The notes beneath the pieces were generated by a model. The model was not told the DNA's origin and did no database searches. It saw only the letters and a program-made list of their open reading frames with translations. A stretch of DNA of 64,000 nucleotides from Hofstenia miamia. Its lineage: Eukaryota; Xenacoelomorpha; Acoela. Below are positions 10,236 to 21,466 of the stretch, in pieces. The position numbers and the translations under genes were made by a program. Within the stretch, counting starts at the first letter, position 1. Every line of letters starts with the position of its first letter. The stretch lies in the NCBI GenBank assembly GCA_004352715.1, contig SCFE01000105.1:1637407-1701406 (forward strand), in the 5' to 3' direction.

Positions 10236-12260
10236 GATCTTGAATTCTGTTTATGAGTAAATCTCGGTATTTTAATCGTACTATAAGGTGGTAGGTTTCT
10301 GATTAGCTTGAAGAATGTTAGAAGGGTTTTCAATATAATCAGTTGTTTTGAAAAAAGAATCGATAAGTTTTTCGTTGTGATGTTTAATGCCCATTTTAAT
10401 TGAATATCAAGTTTTTTATAAAGCACTTCGCTTAGGTCAGTAAATAAAATGCTTGCATAATTAATGTGACTCATGCTGAAAGCATGGAAGAATTGAATTA
10501 TTGCACAAGGTGGTAATTGCCTAACTACAAGTGTCATACTTCTTATTCCTATAGCTAATTTTCTCATTATTAAATTGGTGTGAGAGTTGAATTTTAGCTT
10601 GGAGTCAATAGTTACTCCTAGGTACTTGAAAGTGTCTACAATAGGAACATTAATATTATTTACATTTAAATTCACTGCAAAAACATCGTAATTGGTTTTA
10701 TTCGGCTGCAAAATACAAAATTCTGTTTTAGCTTTATTAATATTCAACTTGTGTATACAAAAGTATTTTGACAATTTGCTACAATTCAATTCTATAGATT
10801 CCACTGCTAGGTGCATTGATGAATTATCGCTGAAAATGCAAGTGTCATTGGCATATTGGATTAAGTTGCATGTAGTTATAGAATGCATGTCATTTACACA
10901 AATACTAAAAAGAAGAGGACCTAGAATCGTACCTTGAGGCAACCCATTGAGAACTGGTAACCGTGAAATACCGCAAATAACTCTGCAAGTGAAGTGAATT
11001 TTATTATAGTTTGTAAATTTAGTCAGTTTGATGTGTTTCATTCTGAAATAAAGATAATTTCTAATTTCTAATTCTGAAAAAATGTCATTTAATTTAACTC
11101 TGGAATCTTTGATTGAGGTAACTAGTTATCCATTCCTTACTATTACTAGAAAATCCTAAGTAAGATAGTTTTTCCATTAGAATGTTATGATTAATCTATT
11201 CAAAGGCTTTTGAAAGATCTAAACAAGCTAGAGCTACAAATTTATTAGAATCAAGTGATGCTCTCCAAGTTTCAGTAGCATTTAATAGTGCATCAGTTGT
11301 TGAAAAAATTTTGCGAAATCCAAATTACGTGTTTGATAATAAACTATGCTTATTTAAATGTTCAGTTATTTGATTATGTAAAAATCTTTCGAATATTTTG
11401 CTTATTGGAGAAGTAATTGAGATTGGCCGATAATTAGTGGCAATTGATGGATCGTATTTCTTAAAAATAGAAGTAATGTGAGCAAGTTTTAAATTATTTG
11501 GGAAGTAATTAAATTTTATGCATTCATTAAAGATAAAATTTAATGGATTTGCAATGATGTCTGCAGTAATTTTAAGGGCCCATGAGGGAATGTTTGAGGA
11601 ACCACTCTATTTGTTGGTTTTAAGCNCCAGCCCAATTTTTCGTATTTTTAAAACTTTAATTGATTTTAGCAAGATTTTTGCATTTTGGGATGTTTGATTT
11701 CATTATCAAAATATTCAACAAAATTTGACAAGTAGGCACACATTCATAATTTTATGTGAACATTTTCTACTTTACTTAANTAAAGATAAAATTTAATGGA
11801 TTTGCAATGATGTCTGCAGTAATTTTAAGGGCCCATGAGGGAATGTTTGAGGAACCACTCTATTTGTTGGTTTTAAGCTTATCGGGTGTAAAAATTTTGC
11901 GTGAAACGCTTTCGTACTTAGCGAGTAGGCATTGTATTTTCCTAGATTAAAAAAAGTCTTATTTAATTCATTTGATATTTCTAAATTGTCAGAAAGATTG
12001 TTTCCTTTCTGATCTTTTATCACATCAATTGAGTTTGAATTGATCGCTTATAATTTGTGATTTCTTGTATTAGCTTCTATTTTGAACGCGCGCGCATATT
12101 CATTTCTAATGAATTCCTTGAATGCCTTACGACATTCAATATTCGGTGCAATTCTAGCCTTTTTATATGCGGCAAAATTCTTGCTGATTCGGGAAATCAT
12201 AAAATGTTTATACGTTTTGTTCTTTTCGCGAATCAATGTGGTAAGTAACGAGAATTTCAA
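10190..12260 (-). pseudogene. LINE reverse transcriptase remnant
   Basis: Reading from 12260 down, 12260-12048 and 12023-11793 encode the linker between endonuclease and reverse transcriptase (LIREKNKTYKHF, ISNELNKTFFNLG). 11600-11100 carries fingers and palm with TNYRPISITS and LDLSKAFE in broken frames. 11041-10190 is one open frame with GLPQGTILGPLLF (motif B), QYANDT (motif C) and FKYLGVTIDSKLKF. The catalytic YADD is changed to YAND, so the enzyme would be dead even without the stops. A related fragment lies at 14985-15395 on the plus strand. The middle is disturbed by single-N joins at 11626 and 11780. Confidence 0.8.
11626..11878. other. Misjoined block between single-N joins
   Basis: After the N at 11626, 11627-11779 repeats 12952-13104 with only a few mismatches and equal length (153). 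After the N at 11780, 11781-11878 repeats 11528-11625 (98 bases). A foreign 153-base piece followed by a re-reading of the previous 98 bases is the mark of an assembly patch, not of biology. Confidence 0.85.
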
Positions 12261-12284
12261 TGGTTTTTATAAATTGTTTATGTA

Positions 12285-12480
12285 ATGTGTATTCAAAATT
12301 GTTACACTTTGATCAATAGATTGCAAAAATTCTAATTTCATAAGATTTTGAAATTTGTGTATAGAAAATTCAGTTAAATTTTAAACAATAGATTGCAAAT
12401 TTTGTTTGTCAACAAATATTACAGCTAAACAATATATTCCAATGACGTCAGAGATACGCAGCTGGCCAAGACACAATTAG
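12285..12480 (-). repeat. CCAAT/CRE module, copy 3, upstream of LINE
   Basis: On the minus strand: TCTGACGTCATTGGAATAT, then AATATTTGTTG, then two CAATCTATTG(T/A)TTAAA-like motifs, matching 7570-7760. It ends about 25-40 bases before the LINE linker frame at 12260, so here the module sits on the 5' side of the coding remnant in the same direction. Confidence 0.6.
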
Positions 12481-12747
12481 GCCTACATCATAGCCATGCC
12501 AGACAAGTTCAAAGGTCCTTTTGTGGAAAGAGCTTGCTTCGAGTTCATACTACTAATATTGGACATGAAAGATGGAAACTGTTAAAATGTCTTATGGCAT
12601 CCTTAGCTCCAGATTGTAACATTTTAGGGTTTCTTTGGCCTATGTTAACGAATAAATTTATCGTGCAGGGCTATCCAACAAAACAGATTAAAAGCAGTTT
12701 TCTGAGAAATTGCACATTTTATAGATATGATTACTTTAAATGCTGTT
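12481..12747. other. No gene seen
   Basis: Single-copy-looking AT-rich sequence between the CRE module and the hAT element. The open frame at 12534-12752 has no recognisable motif. Confidence 0.5.
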
Positions 12748-13117
12748 ATTGATAACAGGGGCGGATACAGACTGGGGCCTGGGCCCCTCTAAAATAAGAA
12801 TATTTCGTGTTGCAAAAAATTACAAATCAAATTCTTCTGTACCTAGTAGGGTGCATCAAATTTTTGTATTCAAATTCAATCATAGGCCCGGACTTAACAA
12901 ACATGCACCTTCTCCAAAATTACAGGAAACACTTCTGTGATTTCTCAAAGTCCAGCCCAATTTTTCGTATTTTTAAAACTTTAATTGATTTTAGCAAGAT
13001 TTTTGGATTTTGGGATGTTTGATTTCATTATCACAATATTCAACAAAATTTGACAGGTAGGCACACATTCATAATTTTATGTGAACATTTTCTACTTTAC
13101 TTAATCCTATATCACTA

Positions 13118-14165
13118 TTGATGCTTTACTAGAATTTACAGAAAATACACGTTATTTCCTCAACAACAACATATGTAGCAGTGTTGCCTTGCTTGATCTT
13201 AGTAAGGCGTACGATAGTCTTGATTACAAAATTCTAGATGTAAAATTAGAAAATTACGGATTTAGTGCTCCATCAAGAATGTTTTTGAACAGCTTCGTTA
13301 ACAAGAGACAACAACGTGTGCGGATTGATAATGTATATAGTGAGTATTTAGAAACTAAGAAAGGGGTTCCACAGGGTACAGTGCTTGGTCCTCTTCTTTT
13401 CAATTTGTACATAAACGATTTGTCAACATATATTGTCGACGCGGAACTAATTCAATATGCAGACGACATTTGCGCCATACATAGACATGTGAGTCCAATA
13501 ATAGCCACAACAAATTTGCAGAACACTTTAACCAAAATCTGTAGTTACTTTAACCAAAACATGCTAACAATGAATACGCAAAAAACTCAGTTCATCATCT
13601 TCGCTCCAAGTGGATCTGAAGCAATAGCTAAAGACATAAGTCTAAAAGTTTCCGACGGTATATCAATCCAAAACAGCAAATCAGTAAAGTACTTAGGGGT
13701 AGAAATAGATCAGCACTTCTGTTATAAAGACTTCATAAACAGCAAGGTTCGTAAGATGGCGTTTGGAATACAGTATCTAAAACAAATAAAACGGTTTAAG
13801 CAGAGTAAGGAGTTAATCAATGCATTTGTGGTTAGTCAATATACATATGCTTGCATTCTTTTAAGCAATATTAAGACGGCTGAGCATGAGCGTATAAATA
13901 GATTGTTTAACTGGTCAATCTGTGTCATGTTTTCCATTAGTAAACATCAAGTTAGTAAAAAACTGCAAACTTTATCATTGCTTCGTCCATTTACTATAAC
14001 CAAGTACAACAGCTTAGTACACATGTTTAAGCAGTTGAATTTTAATTTAATTATTGTAGCTTAGTTTGTAGTATATGTATATCTAAGTTCTTGTACATTT
14101 TTGTAAATATGTATATATCTTATTTGTACATATGCATGATGCAAACAAATAAAGCTATTGAAGAT
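13118..14165 (+). mobile_element. 5'-truncated LINE inserted in the hAT element
   Basis: Flanked by TATATCACTA on both sides (13108-13117 and 14166-14175), a 10-base target duplication. It contains the 3' part of a reverse transcriptase gene, a short 3' UTR and a tail with AATAAAGCTATTGAAG. 5' truncation is the usual result of incomplete target-primed reverse transcription. Confidence 0.8.
13189..14064 (+). CDS. LINE reverse transcriptase, C-terminal part, open
   Basis: An uninterrupted frame (291 residues from the first Met, and open back to about 13118) with reverse transcriptase motif A LDLSKAYDSLDYK (residues 2-14), motif B GVPQGTVLGPLLFNLYINDL (about 59-78), catalytic YADD (about 90-93) and the thumb motif VKYLGVEIDQHF. 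Unlike the other LINE remnants here it has no stops and keeps both catalytic aspartates, so the insertion is young. The N-terminal endonuclease and fingers are absent through 5' truncation, so it cannot move by itself. Clade: Jockey/CR1/I group, not resolved. Confidence 0.85.
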   Translation: MLDLSKAYDSLDYKILDVKLENYGFSAPSRMFLNSFVNKRQQRVRIDNVYSEYLETKKGVPQGTVLGPLLFNLYINDLSTYIVDAELIQYADDICAIHRHVSPIIATTNLQNTLTKICSYFNQNMLTMNTQKTQFIIFAPSGSEAIAKDISLKVSDGISIQNSKSVKYLGVEIDQHFCYKDFINSKVRKMAFGIQYLKQIKRFKQSKELINAFVVSQYTYACILLSNIKTAEHERINRLFNWSICVMFSISKHQVSKKLQTLSLLRPFTITKYNSLVHMFKQLNFNLIIVA

Positions 14166-14984
14166 TATATCACTAAAAATGCAATAAAAATTTCTCATTT
14201 GCATTGCACAATGAAATCCCAAAATTTAAAATGCATAACGAACTCAATTTAGTGCATATTTTCGTTAAAAAATATTACACAAATACCGTTGTTTCTAAAA
14301 GTAATCCCATTTTGTTGAAATGTTTGATACAATTTCACGCAATTGCCCACAATCAATATTGCTACTTTGGGCTAAAAACAATGAACTACTTAAATTTATA
14401 AAAAATTCTGTCGGGTCTTGAGAAGTTGCGCAAATTGTATTTTTGCATTTTGAAATCATTAAATAATGGTAAAGTTCACGCATAGTTTTGAATTTAAAAA
14501 ATTAAAAATTCAATACTTTTTAATCAGCCGTAGTACTGAATTATGCACTTAGCATTTTATCTTGCATGGACCCTTTAAAAATATTTCTGTATCCGCCATT
14601 GATAAAGTTTCTTTCTTGCTTAATAAATGCATTGCATCTCAACATGGCAAGCTTGAATTAAAGTTTTAAGAATTATACAATTTTTTTACGATCATTAAAT
14701 TTTATTTTATCATCCTTTTATTTGCTATAATTAAAGAATTATAGTCATTTAATTTCCTAAACATTTTTAAATACACTTTATTTGAAGCCATATCATTATT
14801 TGTGATATGCTAGAATTATCTTAGATTGAAATATTATTTCTGCGATCATAATATCTAAGAGAACGACCCATCCACATTAGCCATATTTTCATTTTAAAAT
14901 TATTAGTTATTTCTACTAAATAATCTTGAAAAAATTGATTGTATTTGAAAAAAAATTAGAACCTTAGCATATAGCATTGATTAC

Positions 14985-15395
14985 GTTTGTGATGACAATG
15001 AATTGATATTTAAAGGCCAAATGTTAGAGAAGTACCAAATAATTATTCTTAAAGAATTTGCAATAGCTGCAAGAAGTATGACACCTTATGCAATAATTCA
15101 ATTCTTTAATGCTAATATTATTAGTCACCTTTACACAACTACATTATTTGCTGAATGGAACATGTACAATGACGATGGGCATTAAATGTCTCCATAAATA
15201 CTCTTCCAAAACTAAGCATTCCATTTGTAGGTCGTTCGACTTTCTAAGACTACTCATTATACTATGTTAATATTCTTCAAACTGATAAGAAACGGACCAC
15301 CATACTGTACACCTATAATTCGGAAATTGATACATAAACAGAATTCAAGATCAAAACTTTTTACATGGATAAGTTTAAAGAAATGTCTTAAAGGT
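14985..15395 (+). pseudogene. LINE 3' fragment, same family as 10190-12260
   Basis: Broken frames encode AIAARSMT with AIIQFFNA and, further on, LIRNGPPY and HKQNSRSKLFTW. These align to the C-terminal part of the reverse transcriptase frame at 11041-10190 (AIGIRSMT, AIIQFFHA, LIRNLPPY, HKQNSRSKLFTC). An hAT MITE starts 30 bases downstream. Confidence 0.7.
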
Positions 15396-15426
15396 TAATC
15401 ACGAAATCTTCAAAAGGTATATACAG

Positions 15427-16069
15427 CAGAGATGGAAGGGGGGAGACTTTCGTGAACTGCCCTGCCCCATTTCCACGTGGTGAAATCTGTCCCAAATTGC
15501 CTCACGTTTTATATTCTACCGTTCCAAGTTGGCCTATTTCTAGACAATACTCATTGCACTACACCACCACACAAATATTTTGAATTCTTACTTCCTAGAA
15601 GATACAGAATCATCTACTATTACTACCAGTAGGAATCTTATAAAAAATGATGCCAATGCATATAAATAGCATTATTAATAGCAAAATGAAATTTAAATTT
15701 AACTTTATATAGCTTTTTATGAAGCTAATATTTTATGTAATACATTTATACACGGAAAATTGCATTCCTTCCAATGTAATTGCAAAGCCCATTTACTAAA
15801 CATCGGCCAAATGATCTTGCTGATTTCATTGAATAGAATCAAAATTCACCAAAAGCTAAAAATTCATGGTAATTAATTTTTCAAAATGCGATTAAATTTC
15901 CAAGTAATTCAAATTTTTTAACCAGAGAACATAATGTAACAAATTCTTTTACAATCACAAAAATTTGGACATCTTTTACTTCAATCTTTCTTAACTAAAA
16001 AATGTTTTTGCTCCACTTTTAAAAATTTTTTGCTCCATACCCGCCCTATCTGCCTCACTTCCATCTCTG
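15427..16069. mobile_element. hAT MITE with CAGAGATGGAAG ends
   Basis: Begins CAGAGATGGAAG and ends CTTCCATCTCTG (12-bp perfect inverted termini). Flanks ATATACAG (15419-15426) and ATGTACAG (16070-16077) are 8-bp target copies with one mismatch. 643 bases, no transposase frame. CAGAGATGGAAG-type ends are common among animal hAT elements. Confidence 0.8.
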
Positions 16070-16674
16070 ATGTACAGGTGGTTACACTGCTTCAATATCT
16101 ACATTTCATATACTGCTACATAAATTCAGACAAGTAGACCTGCATATTTTCAAATAATATAAATAGCAAACCAGTTCCTAATATCAGTCAGTAAAAGAGG
16201 GGGACATGGAGGACATCGTTGAATAGTAAACTTTACTAATTTTAACCGGGTTTGTAATTTTTGTATCTTAAAAATGTTACCTTCATGTTTAGAATAATTT
16301 TAGCTATTAACTTTTTAGTAGTTGCGTGCATAAGTATTTAAATTTTTTTTGTGTTGTAAGATAGAAAATATTGAAAAACCTATTTCATACAATTCGCTGT
16401 TAACAGCAAAGCTACCTGTTGTTATTAACAATAGATAATACTGTTAGCAACAAATATGCCACCCCTGGTGATGTAAAACTTTGAACTCATTTACCACGCT
16501 CAATGCAGCTAAAAAATAAAAACATGAAATGCTAATAACGATAAATTACAAACGAATTCTTAATGGAAAATAGTTATAACAAAGATATGACTGCAGTTTC
16601 TCACAAATTTACATTATTGTGAAGTAAATCAATGTATTAAAATAAATACAAAATTCTGTATTTACGTACACCTA

Positions 16675-17332
16675 CTATGATAACATAAAAGAATCCCATT
16701 CAAATCTACATTGAAGCAAACTTTCAGTACTTTCCATACTGCTGGACCAATAATTATGTGAAGCATTGTCAAAAGACGGCTTACCATTGACTTCTGAATC
16801 CATTTTAGTACTCAACAAATTTGCTTTATACTTTGACTTTTGATCCTGTAAAAGTTTTAGCAATTCATCACAATCACTGTCAAAATGTGCGTGTTCATAT
16901 GTTAAGATTCCCTTTACTAATTGGTAATGATAGAGTCTTTTTAATAACGAGACAAAATCTATATAATAGTCAAGATCACGAATCATAAGATCAATGCTAT
17001 TGGAACTAACTTCCGTTATATCTTTGCTTACATTTTCTTGAACATCTCTGAGCCACAAGTCAACTAATCCAGAATTTTCAAGACTTTTTTGGTGAATTAA
17101 TTGCTTACGAAACCTTGATGATGCCCTTTTCCTGAAACGTCGCCGTCGATTTTTTTCTATTTTGCTTTTAATTTTAATTACAGTCTCTACATCGAATAAA
17201 AAATCATGCAATATATCCATATTTTTCTGAATACTTTGAGCTAAAACGAAGTTTTTTGTACTGATGGCATTTCCCAAATCTCGTTGATACTTTTGAAGTA
17301 ATAAAGCCTTTTGTAGAAAAATTTCTAACATA
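16675..17332 (-). CDS. PDCD7-like protein (U11/U12 snRNP 59K family), exon
   Basis: A 218-residue open frame, helical and charged. After a Leu/Gln-rich helix comes NRRRRFRKRASSRFRKQ (about 61-77), then VDLWLRDVQENV (about 90-101), a YIDFVSLLKRLYHYQL segment, LLKLLQDQKSKYKANLL, and near the end LLQCRFEWDSFML. Order and spacing fit PDCD7: an arginine-rich block, an I/V-D-x-W helix with VQ, a DxxxxVxxLxxL helix, and a C-terminal IxxRxxWDxYL segment. PDCD7 is the 59K protein of the U11/U12 minor-spliceosome snRNP in the nucleus. The first ATG follows a good 3' splice site (TTTCCTTTAG, exon from 17332), so upstream exons are likely. Vertebrate PDCD7 continues after WDxYL with a Pro/Trp-rich tail; here a stop follows at once. 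The assignment rests on pattern memory. Confidence 0.55.
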
Positions 17333-17653
17333 CTAAAGGAAATTTAGCATTGGTATAAACAAACGTTCAACTAAGTACAAACTCTAAAAAACGTTCCCTG
17401 AATTATTATTTTTCAATTTGGAGATAAGCTATAAGACATTTGTCACTCAAAACATGAGCCTCGTGATTGCTTGCATTTATAGTCACATAGGATAATCATC
17501 TACTTTTAGGATACCCTCAAATACAGCAGAATTCGAATATATCGACATCTCTACAAGTCTACCAATCAATCTCGATATAAGAGAATGTTGATATATGCAA
17601 ACTTGAAATTTTGAAGCAACCTCATTTCTTAATTCATACTACAGTAATTCATA

Positions 17654-17838
17654 TTGGGGTAGTTTTTAATGCCGTATTTTTAATGTCGTTCCTTAGAAAT
17701 TTCAACTGTTCATTAATGCGTACTTTTTTAATATCGTAGTTTATTAATGTCATATTTTATAATGTCGTAATTTTTTAGTGTTGTCACGACACTAAACAAA
17801 TACGACATTAAAAATATGGCATTAAAAATCCCACCAAT
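17654..17838. mobile_element. Foldback MITE, 185 bp
   Basis: The left end TTGGGGTAGTTTTTAATG and the right end CATTAAAAATCCCACCAA are inverted copies over about 34 bases with few mismatches, and the interior also folds (repeated AATGTCGTA/TACGACATT). No coding content. Confidence 0.7.
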
Positions 17839-18502
17839 GTTTTTATTGAAACAGGAATACAACAAATACAAACAGGAATATAACAAACTGTGAATGCATG
17901 GAATATATGGGCGAATAAAATGCAAATTGCCCTAAAATCTAACAAATATTTCTTTTGAAGAAAGGCAACAATACAATGCGTACTGCTTCACAATGCAGAA
18001 AGATTTCGTGACGGCAAAAAAATGCAGGCCAATATAGAGCAATTGCTAAAAATATTTTTTATGCCATGTATTAAGATAGCCCGCGAAATCAATTTTTGTA
18101 TCAAGTTCACAATCATTCACAATATTTTACAAAATGGCAATTATGACCATAATGTACTCCGGATGAAATTTAAAATATGGGCATTATGAATGACTAAGCA
18201 CTTACTTCTTGTTATATATTGCAAAACGATTAACGCCACGCCTGGTTATAACAGTCATATTAGTATGATATATTCACTAGGGCCCGGTGGTATGAAAATA
18301 TTGTAGTCGGTTCAGCATTCCTCAAAATACCGCGGTATCGGTATGATTTTTTTCGATTAAAATTTATATCAATGCAGTTAGAATAAACATACAAACTGTT
18401 TTTAATAAAAAAACCGTAAAAAGTATGAAGAAATGAGTAAATTAAAAATCCGTCACTTGTACATCCCCACCCCTGATTCCCATGGTACAACTGACGAATG
18501 TA

Positions 18503-18531
18503 TTTTTATATATATATATATATATATATAA
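18503..18531. repeat. (AT)n microsatellite
   Basis: Simple AT dinucleotide tract just inside the left end of the outer hAT. Confidence 0.9.
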
Positions 18532-18749
18532 TAGTCAACATAGTTTGAATCCATGTAATCAGATCTTGAAGTAGTAAGGGTCGAATCTCGTTTATAAGTT
18601 TTAACTGGTCCATAGAATAATGTTTAAAATTTCAAAATAGCCAGTTTGTTAAAATATTTTAAATAAATGGTACCCAAAAAGGCTTTCAGAAACCACGCCA
18701 TCTCTCAAAGGCTGAGGCCTAAACAGTCACCTGACTTGATACCTGCCTG

Positions 18750-20985
18750 GAGTTCGAAGCATTGACGAGTTTTGTCAACACCATTGCTCCTATTTCGCGT
18801 TTTTGTTTTTCACGTTTTGTTTCCCCTTTGCAGGCTTCATCTCAGAAGACTTCATTGTTCTACGCTATAACCAATGAAACTTCTCCCTCGCTTTCTTCAA
18901 CTAAAGACTCCTTCTTTTCTTCAAACGTAAGTTTGTTGATATTTTATTCCCTTACTTATTGTATTTTACTTAAATATGACAACTTATGCTCAAACAATTT
19001 CTAACAATTTTCTTTCTGAAACAGTAGTTTCCGTACCAAACAATATCCACAATTGTTCTCTTCACCGTAGTACCTTTGAAAATTGGAGAGTCACCTATAT
19101 TCTGCCCCACCACCAACCAACAGTAGTTTCCAGGAAAGCTCACAGTTTTTTGAACGTTGCCTTTAACAACCTCACCAGTAAGATAAAAGAATTGATTAGT
19201 CTGGAAGTAAATATCGCTGATGATCATATCCAAATCTCAAAAACTCTTTCAAGTCCGAGGAACAGTAGCGACCTGTTGAAATCTTTGCAAGTCATAGGGT
19301 CCCCAAAAATTGCAAAACAGACTGCGTCACTCCTGAGTATCTCTATTGAGCTAAATGGAAAATCATTAATTCCAATTGAAGGCGAAAGGAAGAGAGTACC
19401 ATTGATAAATCGAGATGAGTTCCCTAAAACACTGCGCTTCAATTTTCAGAATTTTGCATTCACATGAGCAACAGAAGACCAGTTTGAATGCTTTTTCACC
19501 AATCAGGTTTGAATTTGTATAATTAGACCATCATAAACGACTGTATGCGACTTTCTCCACGCTGAATTTTGGGGTAAGCAACTGGAGTGACCAGAAAGGT
19601 GTTCAAGATTAGATTATTGAGAAGTTTAAGACCAACGGCTTTGATGATACAGGAGAATTGTGGATCTAGCCAATTGTCCGGCCTTAAATCTTTGCCAAAA
19701 CTGTTTTCATACAGGACATACTAAGTGTGAAAGGAGTGAATATAGACCTGAGTCGTACAATTTTGTCCTGGAAAAATACCGTAAAATAAATTCACTTTAA
19801 CAAATAAGTATCGAATATGTGCTCCCTAGCATTGTTTACCAGAAACACCTGAGCCTGAAGAAACCACAGCCAACAATAGCACAATTACCAATGCAAAGGA
19901 AGTGCTCCAAAGTGACGATGAGAGATCAATTTCCGAGCAGTGTAAGTTCCATCCAAAAAATCGGAGAGAATTGAAGAAACCATTATTGAATGGGGCAATA
20001 TCATGTCTTTTACAAAGACGGCATGCCAGAAAAGAGAGTGTATCCTTTTCCGGATACTAACCCTAAGATCTTGAGCCTTACTAGTCCGCCCTCTATCAAT
20101 TGACAGTGATGACAGCAGTCCATGGTAGACCTATTAGGTGTCTACTTGATTCTCCCTGTTCTAATGAATGAAACAAATTTTATTAATTATAACATTAACA
20201 GGATCAGTAATACAAAAAATTTTTTACAAGTATCATTACTTTTACCTAGTTTCATTTGTTTCAAAGAGACAAAAATTGACAAACTGCCTGATAACATAAT
20301 TAACTACCTCTGCAATAAAGGCTTTCAAAGCTATACAGTGCCAAGGACAAGCGCATATAAAGGGGTTTGTTAACCTCAGTTAGTTTAAATTTTCCTGAAA
20401 CTAAACTAATTACAGCGTGTGATTCTGCCCAAATTCACTGGACTACATACTACAATTAGTAAAATCACTCTATCGTGAAAATGCATCATTAATTAATGGC
20501 TTTCTATCACCTACCATACCAATCCAAAGAGGAGTACGACAAGAGTGTCCCCTCTCTTGCTGCTTACTCAAATTTGCACTTGAGCCTTTTCTCAGATTAC
20601 TTAACAAGGCCCGTGATGTACATGGGCATAGGCACTCAAATGTTAAAGTCAAGTCTCCAGGGAAATGGGCTTGACTAATGCCTTCAAATATCTCACTAAA
20701 TTTGGTAACGTAAGTGGCCTGGGGATTAATGAGGAAAAGTCTATATATACGGAAATTAATGCTAAAAACTGGCTCAACACATGTGCAAGTAACCACCAAA
20801 TAATTCACTTGTTGGGAATTATGCTGAATACAACAGGAATAAATTACTATACTGCAGTTATGAAAAAGATGGCATTAAATTACTTAATGTGTAATACATT
20901 GAAATTTAATCAAAAATTAATATACTTCACAGAAATCTAAAGGTGAACTGGCATCCTATTAACAAATCATATGCAGCTGTAATAT
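18750..20985 (+). pseudogene. Tx1/L1-like LINE remnant, interrupted by Gypsy
   Basis: ORF1 region: an open frame at 18976-19467 with no named domain, then a zinc-knuckle-like CQNCFHTGHTKC near 19690 (CxxC, x4, H, but only two residues before the last Cys). Endonuclease region: FKETKID near 20265, matching the QETK motif. Reverse transcriptase: GVRQECPLS near 20530 followed by LKFALEPFLRLL, then SGLGINEEKS and a LLGIML thumb motif up to 20940. The PLS form after the GxxQGC core is typical of L1/Tx1 elements. Much of the palm, including YADD, is deleted. The 3' part probably resumes at 28363, on the far side of the Gypsy insertion. Confidence 0.6.
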
Positions 20986-21090
20986 GCAACTGTAATGTCC
21001 AATAAAAACGGTAGTAGCCAGGGGCGCACCCAGCTTTTTTTCTGAGGAGGGGAACTATTCTTTAGATTTTATATATATATATATATATAT

Positions 21091-21405
21091 ATTTTCATAG
21101 ATATTCTTACATGCAAACTAGTTTATACCGGGTGTTCCAAAAGTTTTAGTACAGAAATAAAAAAAAATGTTACAATAGATAACATATGATTCATGTTCTT
21201 GAAATACAAAAACATGATTTATGTCCAACGTTAAAAGGAAAGTTAGAAAAAACGTTTAGACAATTATGAAAAGTTCATTAACACAATTCATTTATCGTTT
21301 ATTCGAAGACCCCACCTTCTGCATCATGACAGAAATGAATCCTCTGCTGGAAATTTCTCATTGAATCGCGATATTGTTTTAGTGGAATAGCATGGAAAAT
21401 TGCTT
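21091..21405. repeat. Internal duplication carrying a mariner left part, copy 1
   Basis: Almost identical to 21430-21747 (318 bases), starting ATTTTCATAGATATTC. It includes the left mariner terminus CCGGGTGTTCC and the C-terminal transposase remnant. Either a recent local duplication or an assembly collapse error at the flanking (AT)n tracts. Confidence 0.85.
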
Positions 21406-21466
21406 ATATATATATATATATATTGACATATTTTCATAGATATTCTTACATGCAAACTAGTTTATA

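Larger units (their letters stand above)
12756..14597. mobile_element. hAT-type element, 8-bp target duplication, split by a LINE
   Basis: Starts CAGGGGCGGATACAG and ends CTGTATCCGCC, inverted copies of each other with the last four bases of the right end missing. Both sides are flanked by ATTGATAA (12748-12755 and 14598-14605), the 8-bp duplication typical of hAT transposition. Of 1842 bases, about 1058 belong to the nested LINE and its target copy, leaving roughly 780 bases of hAT with no transposase frame: a non-autonomous copy. A related copy lies at 61819-63700. Confidence 0.8.
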
